Source: Sphingomonadales bacterium (GTDB lineage: Bacteria > Pseudomonadota > Alphaproteobacteria > Sphingomonadales > Sphingomonadaceae). From it: a stretch of 20,616 nt of DNA. Positions 1-7,879 of the stretch are shown piece by piece (the stretch's first letter is position 1; every line of letters begins with the position of its first letter). The position numbers and the translations under genes were made by a program. Below the pieces are notes generated by a model, which was not told the DNA's origin, searched no databases, and worked only from the letters and a program-made list of their open reading frames with translations. The stretch spans positions 1 through 20,616 of the forward strand of contig JAGXGT010000064.1 of the NCBI GenBank assembly GCA_024636595.1, written 5' to 3'.

Positions 1-817
1 GCGTCTTCCAGTAAGCGACCGCCGCATCCCAGTCGGCGCCCTTGGGTGCCATCGGACGGCCTTTCAGATAGGCGTATGTCTTGTCATCCGGTGCGATCAG
101 GCCGGCGCGCGCGCCTGCCTCGATCGACATGTTGGAAACGGTCAGCCGGCCCTCGATCGACATTTGCTCGAACACTTCGCCGCGATATTCGATGACATGG
201 CCGGTGCCGCCCGCAGTTCCGATCACGCCGATGATATGCAGGATCAGGTCCTTCGGACTGATCCCGGGGCCGAGCAGGCCTTCCACGCGGATTTCCATTG
301 CTTTCGAGCGTGTCAGTTGCAGCGTCTGGGTCGCCAGCACATGCTCGACTTCGCTGGTTCCAATGCCAAAGGCCAGAGACCCCAAGGCGCCGTGCGCTGC
401 CGTATGGCTATCACCGCAAACCATCGTCGTTCCCGGCAGGGTGAAACCCTGCTCCGGCCCGATCACATGGACAATGCCCTGATTGATGTCGCTGGCACCG
501 ATATATTTGATGCCGAAAGCCGGTGCATTGGCTTCCAATGCTTCCAGCTGCGCCGCGCTTTGCGGATCGGCGATGGGGATTTTATGGCCCTGCGCGTCGA
601 GCCGTGCCGTTGTCGGCAGATTATGATCGGGAACCGCCAGTGTCAGATCTGGCCGCCGCACCTTGCGCCCCGCCAGACGCAGGCTTTCAAAAGCCTGCGG
701 ACTGGTGACTTCGTGCACCAGATGCCGGTCGATATAGATCAGCGCCGTGCCATCATCCCGCTGGTCGACAACATGGGCGTCCCAGATTTTCTCATAAAGG
801 GTCTTCGGTTGGTTCAT
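1..817 (-). CDS. leuC: 3-isopropylmalate dehydratase large subunit, partial (N-terminal part)
   Basis: LeuC is the iron-sulfur large subunit of isopropylmalate isomerase, which with LeuD converts 2- to 3-isopropylmalate in leucine synthesis in the cytoplasm. About 272 codons are present; the C-terminal part, with the remaining cluster cysteines, lies beyond the left edge (full-length homologues are about 470 residues). The reverse strand reads MNQPKTLYEKIWDAHVV, then DRHLVHEVTSPQAFE, the aconitase signature VCGDSHTAAHGALGSLAFGI, and FGIGTSEVEHVLATQTL, all characteristic of LeuC. The ATG at 817 is preceded by an AGGAG Shine-Dalgarno with about 5 bases between, which fixes the start. No leader gene is seen upstream, so leuC appears to begin its transcript, diverging from crtZ. 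leuD would be expected to the left but cannot be seen. Identity is confident from sequence; regulation is unknown. Confidence 0.96.
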   Translation of the reverse strand, partial: MNQPKTLYEKIWDAHVVDQRDDGTALIYIDRHLVHEVTSPQAFESLRLAGRKVRRPDLTLAVPDHNLPTTARLDAQGHKIPIADPQSAAQLEALEANAPAFGIKYIGASDINQGIVHVIGPEQGFTLPGTTMVCGDSHTAAHGALGSLAFGIGTSEVEHVLATQTLQLTRSKAMEIRVEGLLGPGISPKDLILHIIGVIGTAGGTGHVIEYRGEVFEQMSIEGRLTVSNMSIEAGARAGLIAPDDKTYAYLKGRPMAPKGADWDAAVAYWKT

Positions 818-919
818 AAGCTCCTGACTTCCAATATGGGGTTTCGTTTAGACCGATCAATCATCGGCGCAAGTCAGAATTGCCTTCAAAACCCTTCAAA
901 GAGCGCCTATCTTTGCAGC
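818..919. promoter_or_regulatory. Divergent intergenic region leuC/crtZ with small inverted repeat
   Basis: This 102-bp gap must hold the promoters of both leuC (leftward) and crtZ (rightward). It contains a perfect 5-bp inverted repeat, CCGAT-CAATC-ATCGG, at 853-867, which could be an operator. No convincing -35/-10 pair could be fixed by eye. Confidence 0.4.
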
Positions 920-1435
920 ATGAGCATATTCGCCATCATTGCAACCGTACTGGCTTCCGTCATCGCGATGGAATTTGTCGCTTGGGCGAGCCACAAATAT
1001 ATCATGCACGGCTTCGGCTGGGGCTGGCACCGCGATCATCACGAGCCGCATGACAAGGCACTCGAAAAAAACGACCTTTACGGCATCGTCGGCGCGGTGA
1101 TGAGCATTTCGATGTTCGCCATCGGCAGCCCCCTGATCATGGGCGCGAGCTATTGGGAGCCGGGCACATGGGTTGGACTAGGCATCATGTTCTACGGCAT
1201 CATCTACACTTTGATCCATGACGGCCTGGTGCATCAGCGCTACTTTAAATATGTCCCCAAGCGCGGCTATGCCAAGCGGCTGGTGCAGGCGCACAAGCTG
1301 CACCATGCGACCATCGGCAAGGAAGGCGGGGTCAGCTTCGGCTTTGCCTTCGCCCGCGATCCGGCGAAGCTGAAGGCGGAACTCAAGCAGCAGCGCGAAG
1401 CCGGCACCGCCGTCGTCCGCGACGCCGTCGGCTAA
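920..1435 (+). CDS. crtZ: Beta-carotene hydroxylase CrtZ
   Basis: A 171-residue membrane di-iron hydroxylase that adds the 3 and 3' hydroxyl groups to beta-ionone rings, giving zeaxanthin or hydroxylated ketocarotenoids. All four histidine clusters are present: H25-x4-H30, H37-x2-H40-H41, H100-x4-H105 and H125-x2-H128-H129. Hydrophobic segments lie near residues 2-22, 55-75 and 84-100. The length is normal for bacterial CrtZ (about 160-175). The frame is open far upstream, but that part is antisense to leuC; the ATG at 920 gives the family N-terminus directly before the first membrane segment. The ribosome site is weak (AAAGAG at about 14 bases). The stop at 1433 is followed after 9 bases by an ATP-grasp gene in the same frame, so the two are probably co-transcribed. 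No other carotenoid gene lies in the window. Confidence 0.95.
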   Translation: MSIFAIIATVLASVIAMEFVAWASHKYIMHGFGWGWHRDHHEPHDKALEKNDLYGIVGAVMSISMFAIGSPLIMGASYWEPGTWVGLGIMFYGIIYTLIHDGLVHQRYFKYVPKRGYAKRLVQAHKLHHATIGKEGGVSFGFAFARDPAKLKAELKQQREAGTAVVRDAVG

Positions 1436-1444
1436 GCCAGCGAC

Positions 1445-2299
1445 TTGACCATAATCTGCATATTGACGGCGGCTCCCGACTATTTCGAAGATCTCGGCCC
1501 GGCACGCGCCGCCTATCAGCGGCTGCTCGGCGACGATATCGCCTTCCGCCACTGGACCGACCCCGGCGATCTGGCGGAACATGATCTGGTCCTGCCGCTG
1601 CTGGTCTGGGGCTACCAGCGGGATTGCCCGCGCTGGTTCGCGCTGCTCGACCAGCTGGAGCAGCAGCGGATCAAACTGGCCAATCCGGTTTCGGTGCTGC
1701 GCTGGAACAGCGACAAATGCTATCTGCTCGAGCTGGAGAAGGCGGGCGTCGCCGTCGTCCCGACCCTGATCAGCGCGGCCCTGACCGCCGAGGAGATAGC
1801 GGAGGCCGCCCAAAAATTCGGAACCGATAAACTGGTCATCAAGCCGCCCATTTCCGGCGGTGCCGATGGCACCTTCCGGCTAAATCCCGGCGATCCCCTG
1901 CCCGACTCCATCGCCGGCAAGCCCATGCTGATCCAGCCCTTTCAGCCCGCCATCGCCGAGGAAGGCGAATATTCGCTCTTCTATTTCGGCGGCACGTTCA
2001 GTCACGCGATCCTCAAACGACCTGCCAAAGGCGATTTCCGCGTCCAGGAATTTCTCGGCGGCTCCGAAAGCGGCACCGACTGCCCCGCCGGCGCGCAGGA
2101 CCTGGCGGTACAGGCGCGCCATGCCGCCGAGCAGATACTCGGCACCGAAACCCTGCTCTATGCCCGCATCGACATGCTCCGCGATGCAGGCGGCCAGTTC
2201 CGCCTGATGGAACTGGAACTGATCGAGCCGTCGCTGTTTTTTGAACATACGGCGGATGGCGGGGCTATGTTTGCGGGTGCGGTTGCGGCCCAATCATAG
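1445..2299 (+). CDS. ATP-grasp domain protein (RimK/glutathione-synthetase fold)
   Basis: A 284-residue cytoplasmic protein of the ATP-grasp superfamily, whose members join a carboxylate to an amine or thiol through an acyl-phosphate. The N-terminal 90 residues look like the pre-ATP-grasp domain. The nucleotide-binding part includes KPPISGGADGTF (133-144) and MLIQPFQPAI (161-170). The magnesium/ATP end includes R241, D243 and the acidic run LMELELIEPSLFF (254-266). This C-terminal signature resembles the uncharacterised branch related to cycloserine-synthesis DcsG rather than true glutathione synthetase GshB, so substrate is not assigned. The start is TTG at 1445, with no good Shine-Dalgarno, 9 bases after the crtZ stop and in the same frame, which suggests translational coupling or reinitiation. 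A link to carotenoid metabolism is only inferred from position. Confidence 0.85.
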   Translation: MTIICILTAAPDYFEDLGPARAAYQRLLGDDIAFRHWTDPGDLAEHDLVLPLLVWGYQRDCPRWFALLDQLEQQRIKLANPVSVLRWNSDKCYLLELEKAGVAVVPTLISAALTAEEIAEAAQKFGTDKLVIKPPISGGADGTFRLNPGDPLPDSIAGKPMLIQPFQPAIAEEGEYSLFYFGGTFSHAILKRPAKGDFRVQEFLGGSESGTDCPAGAQDLAVQARHAAEQILGTETLLYARIDMLRDAGGQFRLMELELIEPSLFFEHTADGGAMFAGAVAAQS

Positions 2300-2349
2300 G
2301 GTCTGCATCGGGTAAAGGGTCGCTGTCCCCAAATCGCTGCCCGACAGGA

Positions 2350-3087
2350 TCAATATATTTCCCTAAAGCGCCAACCGGTCAATTCTAGTAACAGAATCCC
2401 GAAATCATGAATATCTCCAGAGCCCGGCGACCATCGATCGACATATTTATATCCATCCTGGTCCGTTTTTTCGAAGACCCATTGACTGCCATCGAAACCA
2501 CAACAGTCACATTCTATGGCTTCTTGCTCAAAAAGCTTTGACCGTTCGAGAAACTGACGAATCTGCCGTTGCTCCCCGCTGCTCAAAGATCGTTCAATTC
2601 TGCTGGCCATGATGCCCGGTTCGTAGCCACCCAGCCCGGTCAGCGTGGTGGCGACCAGCATCGCTGTACCATCTTCTTTCAAATGAACTCGAACAATCAC
2701 TGTGGGATCAAACGTGCGCAGCCAAAGAAATCTGATCACTGTCTCTTTTGCCGCAACCGGAACCTGGCTCCGATCAAACAAAGCAGGCTCGCAAGCCGCT
2801 ACGAGATGTCGCGAGTACCACTCCTTTGTGTGCTGACTTAAACTGTCCTTTATTTCCTCATTTTCAAGCTGGGTCTGATCCGGTCGAGGATTGCAAACCG
2901 AGCGACCGAAATCCTTCGGCAAAAGAACCGGGGGCGGTTGAACGGGAGAACCGTCAGCAGAAACATAATCCGGATTTCGGCAAAATAGCTGAGATTGATC
3001 GGCAGCATCGGAGCTAACGAACCAGAAGATCCCAACTGGAACGCAAAGCATCAGAGCTGCGAAGGCCAATTTTGGTAAATTGATCAA
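2350..3087 (-). CDS. Hypothetical protein with N-terminal signal or membrane anchor
   Basis: I do not recognise a family. The 245-residue product begins with a basic residue and a hydrophobic stretch (about residues 6-26, PKLAFAALMLCVPVGIFWF), so it is exported or anchored by its N-terminus. The mature part has a proline-rich segment (PPPVLLPKDF) and a cysteine cluster ECDCCGFDGSQW near residue 190, followed by an aromatic/glycine-rich end resembling a small beta-rich domain. The longest frame starts with TTG at 3087; the first in-frame ATG (3051) would cut into the hydrophobic segment, so TTG is preferred though no clear Shine-Dalgarno is seen. It follows the GST gene at 3115 by 27 bases on the same strand, so co-transcription is likely. 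Base composition is visibly more AT-rich (near 50% GC by eye) than its neighbours, which hints at recent arrival. Confidence 0.7.
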   Translation of the reverse strand: MINLPKLAFAALMLCVPVGIFWFVSSDAADQSQLFCRNPDYVSADGSPVQPPPVLLPKDFGRSVCNPRPDQTQLENEEIKDSLSQHTKEWYSRHLVAACEPALFDRSQVPVAAKETVIRFLWLRTFDPTVIVRVHLKEDGTAMLVATTLTGLGGYEPGIMASRIERSLSSGEQRQIRQFLERSKLFEQEAIECDCCGFDGSQWVFEKTDQDGYKYVDRWSPGSGDIHDFGILLLELTGWRFREIY

Positions 3088-3114
3088 AGTTCAACCAATC
3101 ATTTACCCGCGCTC

Positions 3115-3747
3115 CTAACTAGGCCGCGCCAACAACACTGGCCCGCCCAGCTCCACCGTCTTCTTGTAACCAGGCCGCGCCACCAGCGCTTCAAAATAAC
3201 GCGAGCAATTCGGGCGGCTGTCCAGCTGGCCCAGCGCCGCGCGTCCTTCCAGCATATAATGCAGGTTGATATCCGCGCCGGTAAACTTGTCCGCGACCAG
3301 GAAATCCTTGCCCTCCAGCTCGATCTCCAGATGGTCGAGCAGCTTGTCGACTTCTGCCTGCAGAAAACCGTTCAGCACTTCCGGCAATCCGCCCAGCATC
3401 GGCGCGATGCCGGTGATGATGAAGCTCATGCCCATCGTGCCCTCGGCAAAATGCAGCCATTCAAGATATTTCGCCCGCTCCGGATGACCAACCGCCACGC
3501 CGAGCGCGCCGTCGCTGTGCCGCTCGATCAGATATTCGATAATCGCGCCGGATTCGACCATGGTCACGCCGTCCACTTCCACCGTCGGAGCCTTGGCCAG
3601 CCGGTGCGCTTCCGCCAGTTCCGGCGGTGACCGCCGGGTCACCGGATCGCGATGGTAAGTCACCATCTCATAGTCGATCCCGCCCTCTTCGCAGAGCCAG
3701 ATGATCCGGGACGAACGGGAATAGTCGAGATGGTGCAGCTTGATCAT
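3115..3747 (-). CDS. Glutathione S-transferase family protein
   Basis: A 210-residue cytosolic GST, which would conjugate glutathione to electrophiles or reduce peroxides. The N-terminal thioredoxin fold runs to about residue 80: LHHLDYSRSSRIIWLCEE with candidate catalytic serines at 10-13, the cis-proline loop AKAPTVEV (P54), and the glutathione-binding E65-S66 in MVESGAIIEYL. The helical C-terminal domain follows, with the N-capping-type segment FTGADINLHYML near residue 155. Length is typical. The ATG at 3747 has an AGGAG ribosome site 7-8 bases upstream. It lies downstream of SulP on the same strand, separated by a 250-bp gap filled with palindromic repeats, and is followed closely by the hypothetical gene at 2350. 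The substrate cannot be told from sequence. Confidence 0.92.
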   Translation of the reverse strand: MIKLHHLDYSRSSRIIWLCEEGGIDYEMVTYHRDPVTRRSPPELAEAHRLAKAPTVEVDGVTMVESGAIIEYLIERHSDGALGVAVGHPERAKYLEWLHFAEGTMGMSFIITGIAPMLGGLPEVLNGFLQAEVDKLLDHLEIELEGKDFLVADKFTGADINLHYMLEGRAALGQLDSRPNCSRYFEALVARPGYKKTVELGGPVLLARPS

Positions 3748-3811
3748 GATGTTCTCCTGTAAACTTTGCAGCAGATGTGCGGCAAAGGCGGGACGCGGTC
3801 AACAGGACTCT

Positions 3812-3977
3812 GTGCTCCGCACTTGATGCGGAGCTTGTGAGATTGAAGGCGGTGTTTCGCCGGTTGGGCTCCGCATCAAGTGCGGAGCACGTGCCCGATC
3901 ATCCCTGTTCCCTGCCAAAGGGCAGGGCCCAGAATGATCCCGTGCCATCGTCTGGGCCCCGGCCTGCGCCGGGGCAC
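3812..3977. repeat. Palindromic intergenic repeat element R1 (BIME-like)
   Basis: A composite of nested palindromes. Two copies of one 23-mer stand in perfect inverted orientation at 3812-3834 and 3868-3890; each is itself a hairpin (GCTCCGCA-CTTGA-TGCGGAGC). A second module at 3911-3977 holds CCTGCC-AAA-GGCAGG and GCCCCGGC-CTGC-GCCGGGGC hairpins. The second module recurs with 59 of 67 bases matching at 5617-5683, and the 23-mer recurs exactly at 9101-9123. R1 begins 21 bases past the SulP stop codon (in the minus direction), so it may shape the 3' end of that mRNA. It has no T-run, so it is not a standard intrinsic terminator. Confidence 0.85.
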
Positions 3978-3998
3978 TATTTCCCGCTCGGTGAAGAC

Positions 3999-5486
3999 CT
4001 AATGCCCGACTACGCCCAGACTTTCGAACGGCTTGTCATTCTCGCTATATTTCTCGACCAGAGTCGCGCTCGCCAGGTTCAGACCGATGACCTCGACCGT
4101 CTTGCCCTCGTTTTTCAGACGCTCGACAATCTTGTCCAATATGCCGGTCGCGCTGATGTCCCAGAAATGCGCGTCATGGACATCGATGATCACGCTATCA
4201 ATCCCGTCCTCGTTAAACTCGATCGCTTCATACAGCATATCCACTGAACCGAAGAACACCTCACCGGCGAAAACATAGCGATGCGTCGTTATCTCGACAA
4301 AATCCTGAATTCGTACCAGTTGCCGCACCTTCCAGGCAAAGAATATACCCGACAGCAGCACCCCGGTCAGCACCCCAATCGATAGATCATGCGTCGCCAC
4401 GACCATCACCACCGTGGCGATCATTACGACATTCGACGGCCACGGATGGTGGGTGATTTCGGTAAAGCTCTTCCAGCGAAAGGTGCTGAACGAGACAAAG
4501 ATCATCACCGCGACCAGCGCCGGCATCGGGATTTGCGCGACCCATTGACCAAGCCCGACAATCAGCACCAGCAGCATCACGCCGGCGACAAACGTCGAGA
4601 GCCGCCGACGGCCGCCGGATTTGATATTGATCACCGATTGCCCGATCATCGCACAGCCGCCCATGCCGCCGATCCAGCCGGTGACAAAATTGGCAATCCC
4701 CTGACCATAGGTTTCGCGCTTCTTGTCGCTACGGGTCTCGGTCAGATCATCGACGATCGACGCGGTCAGCAACGACTCCAGCAGTCCGACCGCCGCCATC
4801 GCCAACGCATAAGGCGCGACAATCTGGAATGTTTCCCAGGTGATCGGGATTTGCGGGATATGCAGCCATGGCAGACTGTCCGGCAGTTCACCCATATCGC
4901 CAACTGTGAACACGTCGGCGCGGAAATACATGCTGATGCCGGCGAGCACGATAATCGCGGCCAGCGGCGAAGGAACCAGCGTCGTAACGCGCGGCAGACC
5001 ATAAATGATCGCCAGACCGGCGGCGATCATCGCATAAGTCTGCCAGGTAAAAGCCTCGCCGGTCATCTGCGGAATCTGCGCCATGAAAATGAGGATCGCC
5101 AGCGCGTTGACAAAGCCGGTTATCACCGAACGCGAGACAAAACGCATCAGCAGGTCGAGCCGCAGCAGCGCCGCGATCGCCTGGAATATCCCCATCAATA
5201 TGGTGGCGGCAAACAGATATTCGACACCATGATCGCGGACCAGCGGAACAACGAGCACCGCCACCGCAGCGGTTGCCGCACTGATCATGCCCGGACGACC
5301 GCCGACCATTGATATGATAACGGCAATCGAGAAACTGGCATAGAGCCCGACCCGCGGATCAACACCGGCTATAATCGAAAAGCCGATAGCTTCGGGGATC
5401 AGCGCCAGCGCCACCACCAGACCGGCGAGAAATTCGGTTTTGGGATTCGACAACCAGTCGCGTCGAAAATCGCTGTGAATGGCCAT
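3999..5486 (-). CDS. SulP family (SLC26) inorganic anion transporter with STAS domain
   Basis: A 495-residue inner-membrane transporter; family members carry sulfate, bicarbonate or other anions, often with sodium or protons. About the first 390 residues hold ten or more hydrophobic segments, including EFLAGLVVALALIPEAIGFS (the first SulP core segment), the GVDPRVGLYASF turn and SAATAAVAVLVVP. Residues of roughly 395-490 form a C-terminal STAS domain with SVIIDVHDAHFWDISATGIL, which resembles the anti-sigma-antagonist fold. Length fits the shorter bacterial SulP group. The ATG at 5486 is preceded by a GGAGG ribosome site. No carbonic anhydrase or sulfate-assimilation gene is adjacent, so bicarbonate and sulfate cannot be told apart. 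It lies between two GST genes on the same strand, with repeat elements on both sides. Confidence 0.93.
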   Translation of the reverse strand: MAIHSDFRRDWLSNPKTEFLAGLVVALALIPEAIGFSIIAGVDPRVGLYASFSIAVIISMVGGRPGMISAATAAVAVLVVPLVRDHGVEYLFAATILMGIFQAIAALLRLDLLMRFVSRSVITGFVNALAILIFMAQIPQMTGEAFTWQTYAMIAAGLAIIYGLPRVTTLVPSPLAAIIVLAGISMYFRADVFTVGDMGELPDSLPWLHIPQIPITWETFQIVAPYALAMAAVGLLESLLTASIVDDLTETRSDKKRETYGQGIANFVTGWIGGMGGCAMIGQSVINIKSGGRRRLSTFVAGVMLLVLIVGLGQWVAQIPMPALVAVMIFVSFSTFRWKSFTEITHHPWPSNVVMIATVVMVVATHDLSIGVLTGVLLSGIFFAWKVRQLVRIQDFVEITTHRYVFAGEVFFGSVDMLYEAIEFNEDGIDSVIIDVHDAHFWDISATGILDKIVERLKNEGKTVEVIGLNLASATLVEKYSENDKPFESLGVVGH

Positions 5487-5580
5487 GGGCAGCCTCCATC
5501 GATAGAAAAAATGCTGCGCCGCAACATTGAAAAGATGTGCCTTTGCCGGAAGGGCCGGATTCAGTCAAGTTTCGCGGCTT

Positions 5581-5683
5581 GTGCTCCGCACTCGATGCGG
5601 ACCACGACCATTGTTTCCTGCCGAAGGGCAGGGCCCAGAATGATCCTGCCCGATCGTCTGGACTCCGGCCTGCGCCGGAGCAC
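5581..5683. repeat. Palindromic intergenic repeat element R2
   Basis: A 103-bp element bounded by GTGCTCCG and its inverse CGGAGCAC. Its inner end (5617-5683) matches the R1 module at 3911-3977 at about 59 of 67 positions, including the GGCAGGGCCCAGAATGATCC segment and a CTCCGGC-CTGC-GCCGGAG hairpin. It starts 37 bases past the stop codon of the GST gene at 5721, in the same orientation relative to the preceding gene as R1 has to SulP. Confidence 0.85.
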
Positions 5684-5720
5684 ATCTATGCCTGCGCCAA
5701 CGTTCCCTCGCGCCGTGCCC

Positions 5721-6404
5721 CTATCTCACCCGATAATCCTCGGTAACCCTCGCCGCTGCCTCAATCTCGGCTTCATGCCCCGCTTCTCTCTGCGGTTCGG
5801 CCAGTGCCTGCTGCTCCCACTCCCGCATTGCCGGGTGGGCGATGATATGATCGACCCAGGCTCTCCCGGCAGCGCCAATCTCAAGATCGAAGGACCGCAC
5901 ACGATAGGCAACCGGCGCATAAAAGGCGTCGACAATGGTGAACCCGTCACCGGCCAGCCACGGTCCGCCAAACCGATCCAGCCCTTGCGCAAACAGTTCG
6001 CCGATCCGGTCGATATTACGCGGCAAGCCGGGTTCGATTTTGTCCAAGGTCGCCCGCACCCCGACATTCATCGGACAGATATTGCGCAGCGGTGCGAACC
6101 CGCCATGCATTTCCGCCGCCGCGCAACGCGCCCAGCTCCGCGCGTCGCCATCCTCCGGCCAGCAACCCGCATGCCGCTCCGCCAGATATTCCGCAATCGC
6201 CAGCGAATCCCAGATCGTGCGCCCCCCGTCCTTCAGACAGGGCACCTGACCATTGGGCGCAAATTCCCGAAACCGCTCGTAATTATCCTCTTCAAAATAG
6301 ATGATCTCGTCGGCAAACGGGATCGCCAGCGCTTTCATCAGCACCCACGGGCGCAGCGACCAGCTGGAATAGTTGCGATTGGCGGTGATCAGCGTGTAGG
6401 TCAT
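5721..6404 (-). CDS. Glutathione S-transferase family protein
   Basis: A 227-residue cytosolic GST distinct from the one at 3115. The thioredoxin-fold half reads MTYTLITANRNYSSWSLRPW with Ser13/Ser14 as likely glutathione-activating residues, then the cis-proline loop NGQVPCLKDG (P55) and D66-S67 in TIWDSLAIAEYLAERH. The C-terminal helical domain contains WLAGDGFTIVDAFYAPVAYR, the usual folding motif of the family. The NYSSWSLRPW start and ICPMNV segment fit the GST group that carries long N-terminal ANRNYSSWS motifs, common in Proteobacteria and not assigned to a substrate. The ATG at 6404 has only a weak ribosome site (AGAAA). It diverges from the PhoX-like gene across 77 bases, which must hold both promoters. 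Confidence 0.93.
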   Translation of the reverse strand: MTYTLITANRNYSSWSLRPWVLMKALAIPFADEIIYFEEDNYERFREFAPNGQVPCLKDGGRTIWDSLAIAEYLAERHAGCWPEDGDARSWARCAAAEMHGGFAPLRNICPMNVGVRATLDKIEPGLPRNIDRIGELFAQGLDRFGGPWLAGDGFTIVDAFYAPVAYRVRSFDLEIGAAGRAWVDHIIAHPAMREWEQQALAEPQREAGHEAEIEAAARVTEDYRVR

Positions 6405-6481
6405 ATTTCTGTTTTCTTTCGCCGCTAGGCGCTGGGATCAATCGAAACGGACCATAAGACCGATAACAGGAAATTTGAACC

Positions 6482-7879
6482 ATGACTTTATCCCGAAGAG
6501 ATTTCATGCGCTCCGCCCAAGCTGTCGGCTTGTTCTATGCGACTATCTCGCTCACCGGATGCGCTCAGGCGCATAGTACCAATCGCCGTTTCAGCCTGAT
6601 CCCCGACCCCGCCAAGCGGCTCGATCTGCCTGCGGGCTTTTCCTACACTTTGATCAGCGAAACCGGCGGCACCATGGCCGACGGCTTTTTCCGCCCCGGC
6701 CGCCCCGACGGCATGGCCTGTTTTGCCCACCCCGATGATGCCGACAAATGTATCTTGATGCGCAACCACGAGAACTGGCTCGACATCCCCACCGGCAGCC
6801 CGTTCGGCAAAGGCGCTGAATTGCTCGACCGGGTTTCGGAGAGCCAGCTCTATGATCGCGAGGCCGACGGCTCGCCCTTTTTCGGCGGCGTGACCAAGCT
6901 GGTTTACGATCTCAAGCACAAAAGAATGGAGCGGGATTTTCTCGTGCTGACCGGCACCGCTGCCAATTGCGCAGGCGGACCAACGCCATGGGGCAGCTGG
7001 CTGAGCTGCGAAGAGGAAGTGCTGACCGCTGGAAAAGAATCTGGCAAATATCACGGCTTCGTATTCGAGAACCCGTCGAGCGCCACCGGACTGATTGATG
7101 CCGTGCCGCTCAAGGCGATGGGCCGCTTCGCCCACGAAGCCGCCTCGGTCGATCCGAAAACCGGCATTGTTTACATGACCGAAGATTCCCACACCGGACT
7201 ATTCTACCGGTTTATCCCAACCGTTCCGGGCAAGTTGCAGCAAGGCGGAAGGCTGCAGGCGCTGGCCCTCACCAATAAAAAATCCGCTATCACATCCAAC
7301 TGGCCGGAAGACTGGAACGGCAATGGAGCAGACCGGTTCAAGGTCGGGGAAGATCATATCGCCGAATGGATCGATCTCGACAATGTCGAGGCGCCCGACG
7401 GCGATCTTGCGGCGCGCGGCCATGCCGCAGGAGCAGCGCAATTCATGCGCGGGGAAGGGCTGGATTATGGCGTCCGTGCCGACAGCGACACCGGTGATTT
7501 CTACTTCACCTGCACCCAAGGCGGCGTCCAGCGCGTCGGCCAGATCTGGCGCTACACACCGGGCGCAGGTGCAGAAGCAGGCGGCACGCTGCAACTGTTC
7601 TTCGAATCCGCCAGCGCCGATTCGCTCGACATGTGCGACAATCTGGTGGTTGCGCCGTGGAACGATATCATCCTCTGCGAAGACGGCCGCGGCGACCAGT
7701 ATCTGCGCGGGCTGACAGTGGATGGCACAATCTACGACATCGCCCGCAACGCCCACAAGGACAAAAGCGAATTCTGCGGCGCCTGCTTCTCGCCCGACGG
7801 CACGACGATGTTCGTCAATGTGCAGGAGCCGGGCTATACTTATGCGATAAATGGACCCTGGGAGACGTTGCGGACCTAG
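6482..7879 (+). CDS. PhoX-like (DUF839) Tat-exported lipoprotein, putative phosphatase
   Basis: A 465-residue exported protein of the PhoX/DUF839 family, whose studied members are calcium/iron alkaline phosphatases. The N-terminus has a twin-arginine motif SRRDFMR (4-10), a hydrophobic stretch, and a lipobox LTGC at about 24-27, so it is probably a Tat-exported lipoprotein. Family hallmarks follow in order: RPDGMACFAHPDDADKCILM and RNHENW, the cysteine-bearing NCAGGPTPWGSWLSCEEEV, GRFAHEAASVDPKTGIVYMT with EDSHTGLFYRF, and a late DNLVVAPWNDIILCEDG. These acidic and histidine-bearing loops fit the propeller metal site. It is shorter than classical PhoX (about 600), so substrate and activity stay open. 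Its TAG stop overlaps that of the convergent acyl-CoA dehydrogenase gene in a CTAG. No Pho box was recognised upstream. Confidence 0.88.
   Translation: MTLSRRDFMRSAQAVGLFYATISLTGCAQAHSTNRRFSLIPDPAKRLDLPAGFSYTLISETGGTMADGFFRPGRPDGMACFAHPDDADKCILMRNHENWLDIPTGSPFGKGAELLDRVSESQLYDREADGSPFFGGVTKLVYDLKHKRMERDFLVLTGTAANCAGGPTPWGSWLSCEEEVLTAGKESGKYHGFVFENPSSATGLIDAVPLKAMGRFAHEAASVDPKTGIVYMTEDSHTGLFYRFIPTVPGKLQQGGRLQALALTNKKSAITSNWPEDWNGNGADRFKVGEDHIAEWIDLDNVEAPDGDLAARGHAAGAAQFMRGEGLDYGVRADSDTGDFYFTCTQGGVQRVGQIWRYTPGAGAEAGGTLQLFFESASADSLDMCDNLVVAPWNDIILCEDGRGDQYLRGLTVDGTIYDIARNAHKDKSEFCGACFSPDGTTMFVNVQEPGYTYAINGPWETLRT

Noticed and set aside
164..919. Upstream extension of the crtZ frame to 423 residues
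   Set aside because: It is antisense to clear leuC coding sequence, and CrtZ homologues start at the ATG at 920.
818..919. EcfG-type motif in the leuC/crtZ gap
   Set aside because: A CGTT-like element is present but no GGAAC at the right distance on either strand.
1445..2299. Calling the ATP-grasp protein glutathione synthetase (gshB)
   Set aside because: It shares only the fold-level motifs; the C-terminal LMELELIEPSLFF pattern and N-terminal domain fit another, uncharacterised branch.
3812..3977. Intrinsic terminator for SulP
   Set aside because: Strong hairpins are present, but no T-run follows any of them in the minus direction, and the sequence is a dispersed repeat.
4389..5312. 307-codon frame rich in His, Arg and Asp on the plus strand
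   Set aside because: Antisense to the SulP transporter, with low-complexity composition typical of shadow frames.
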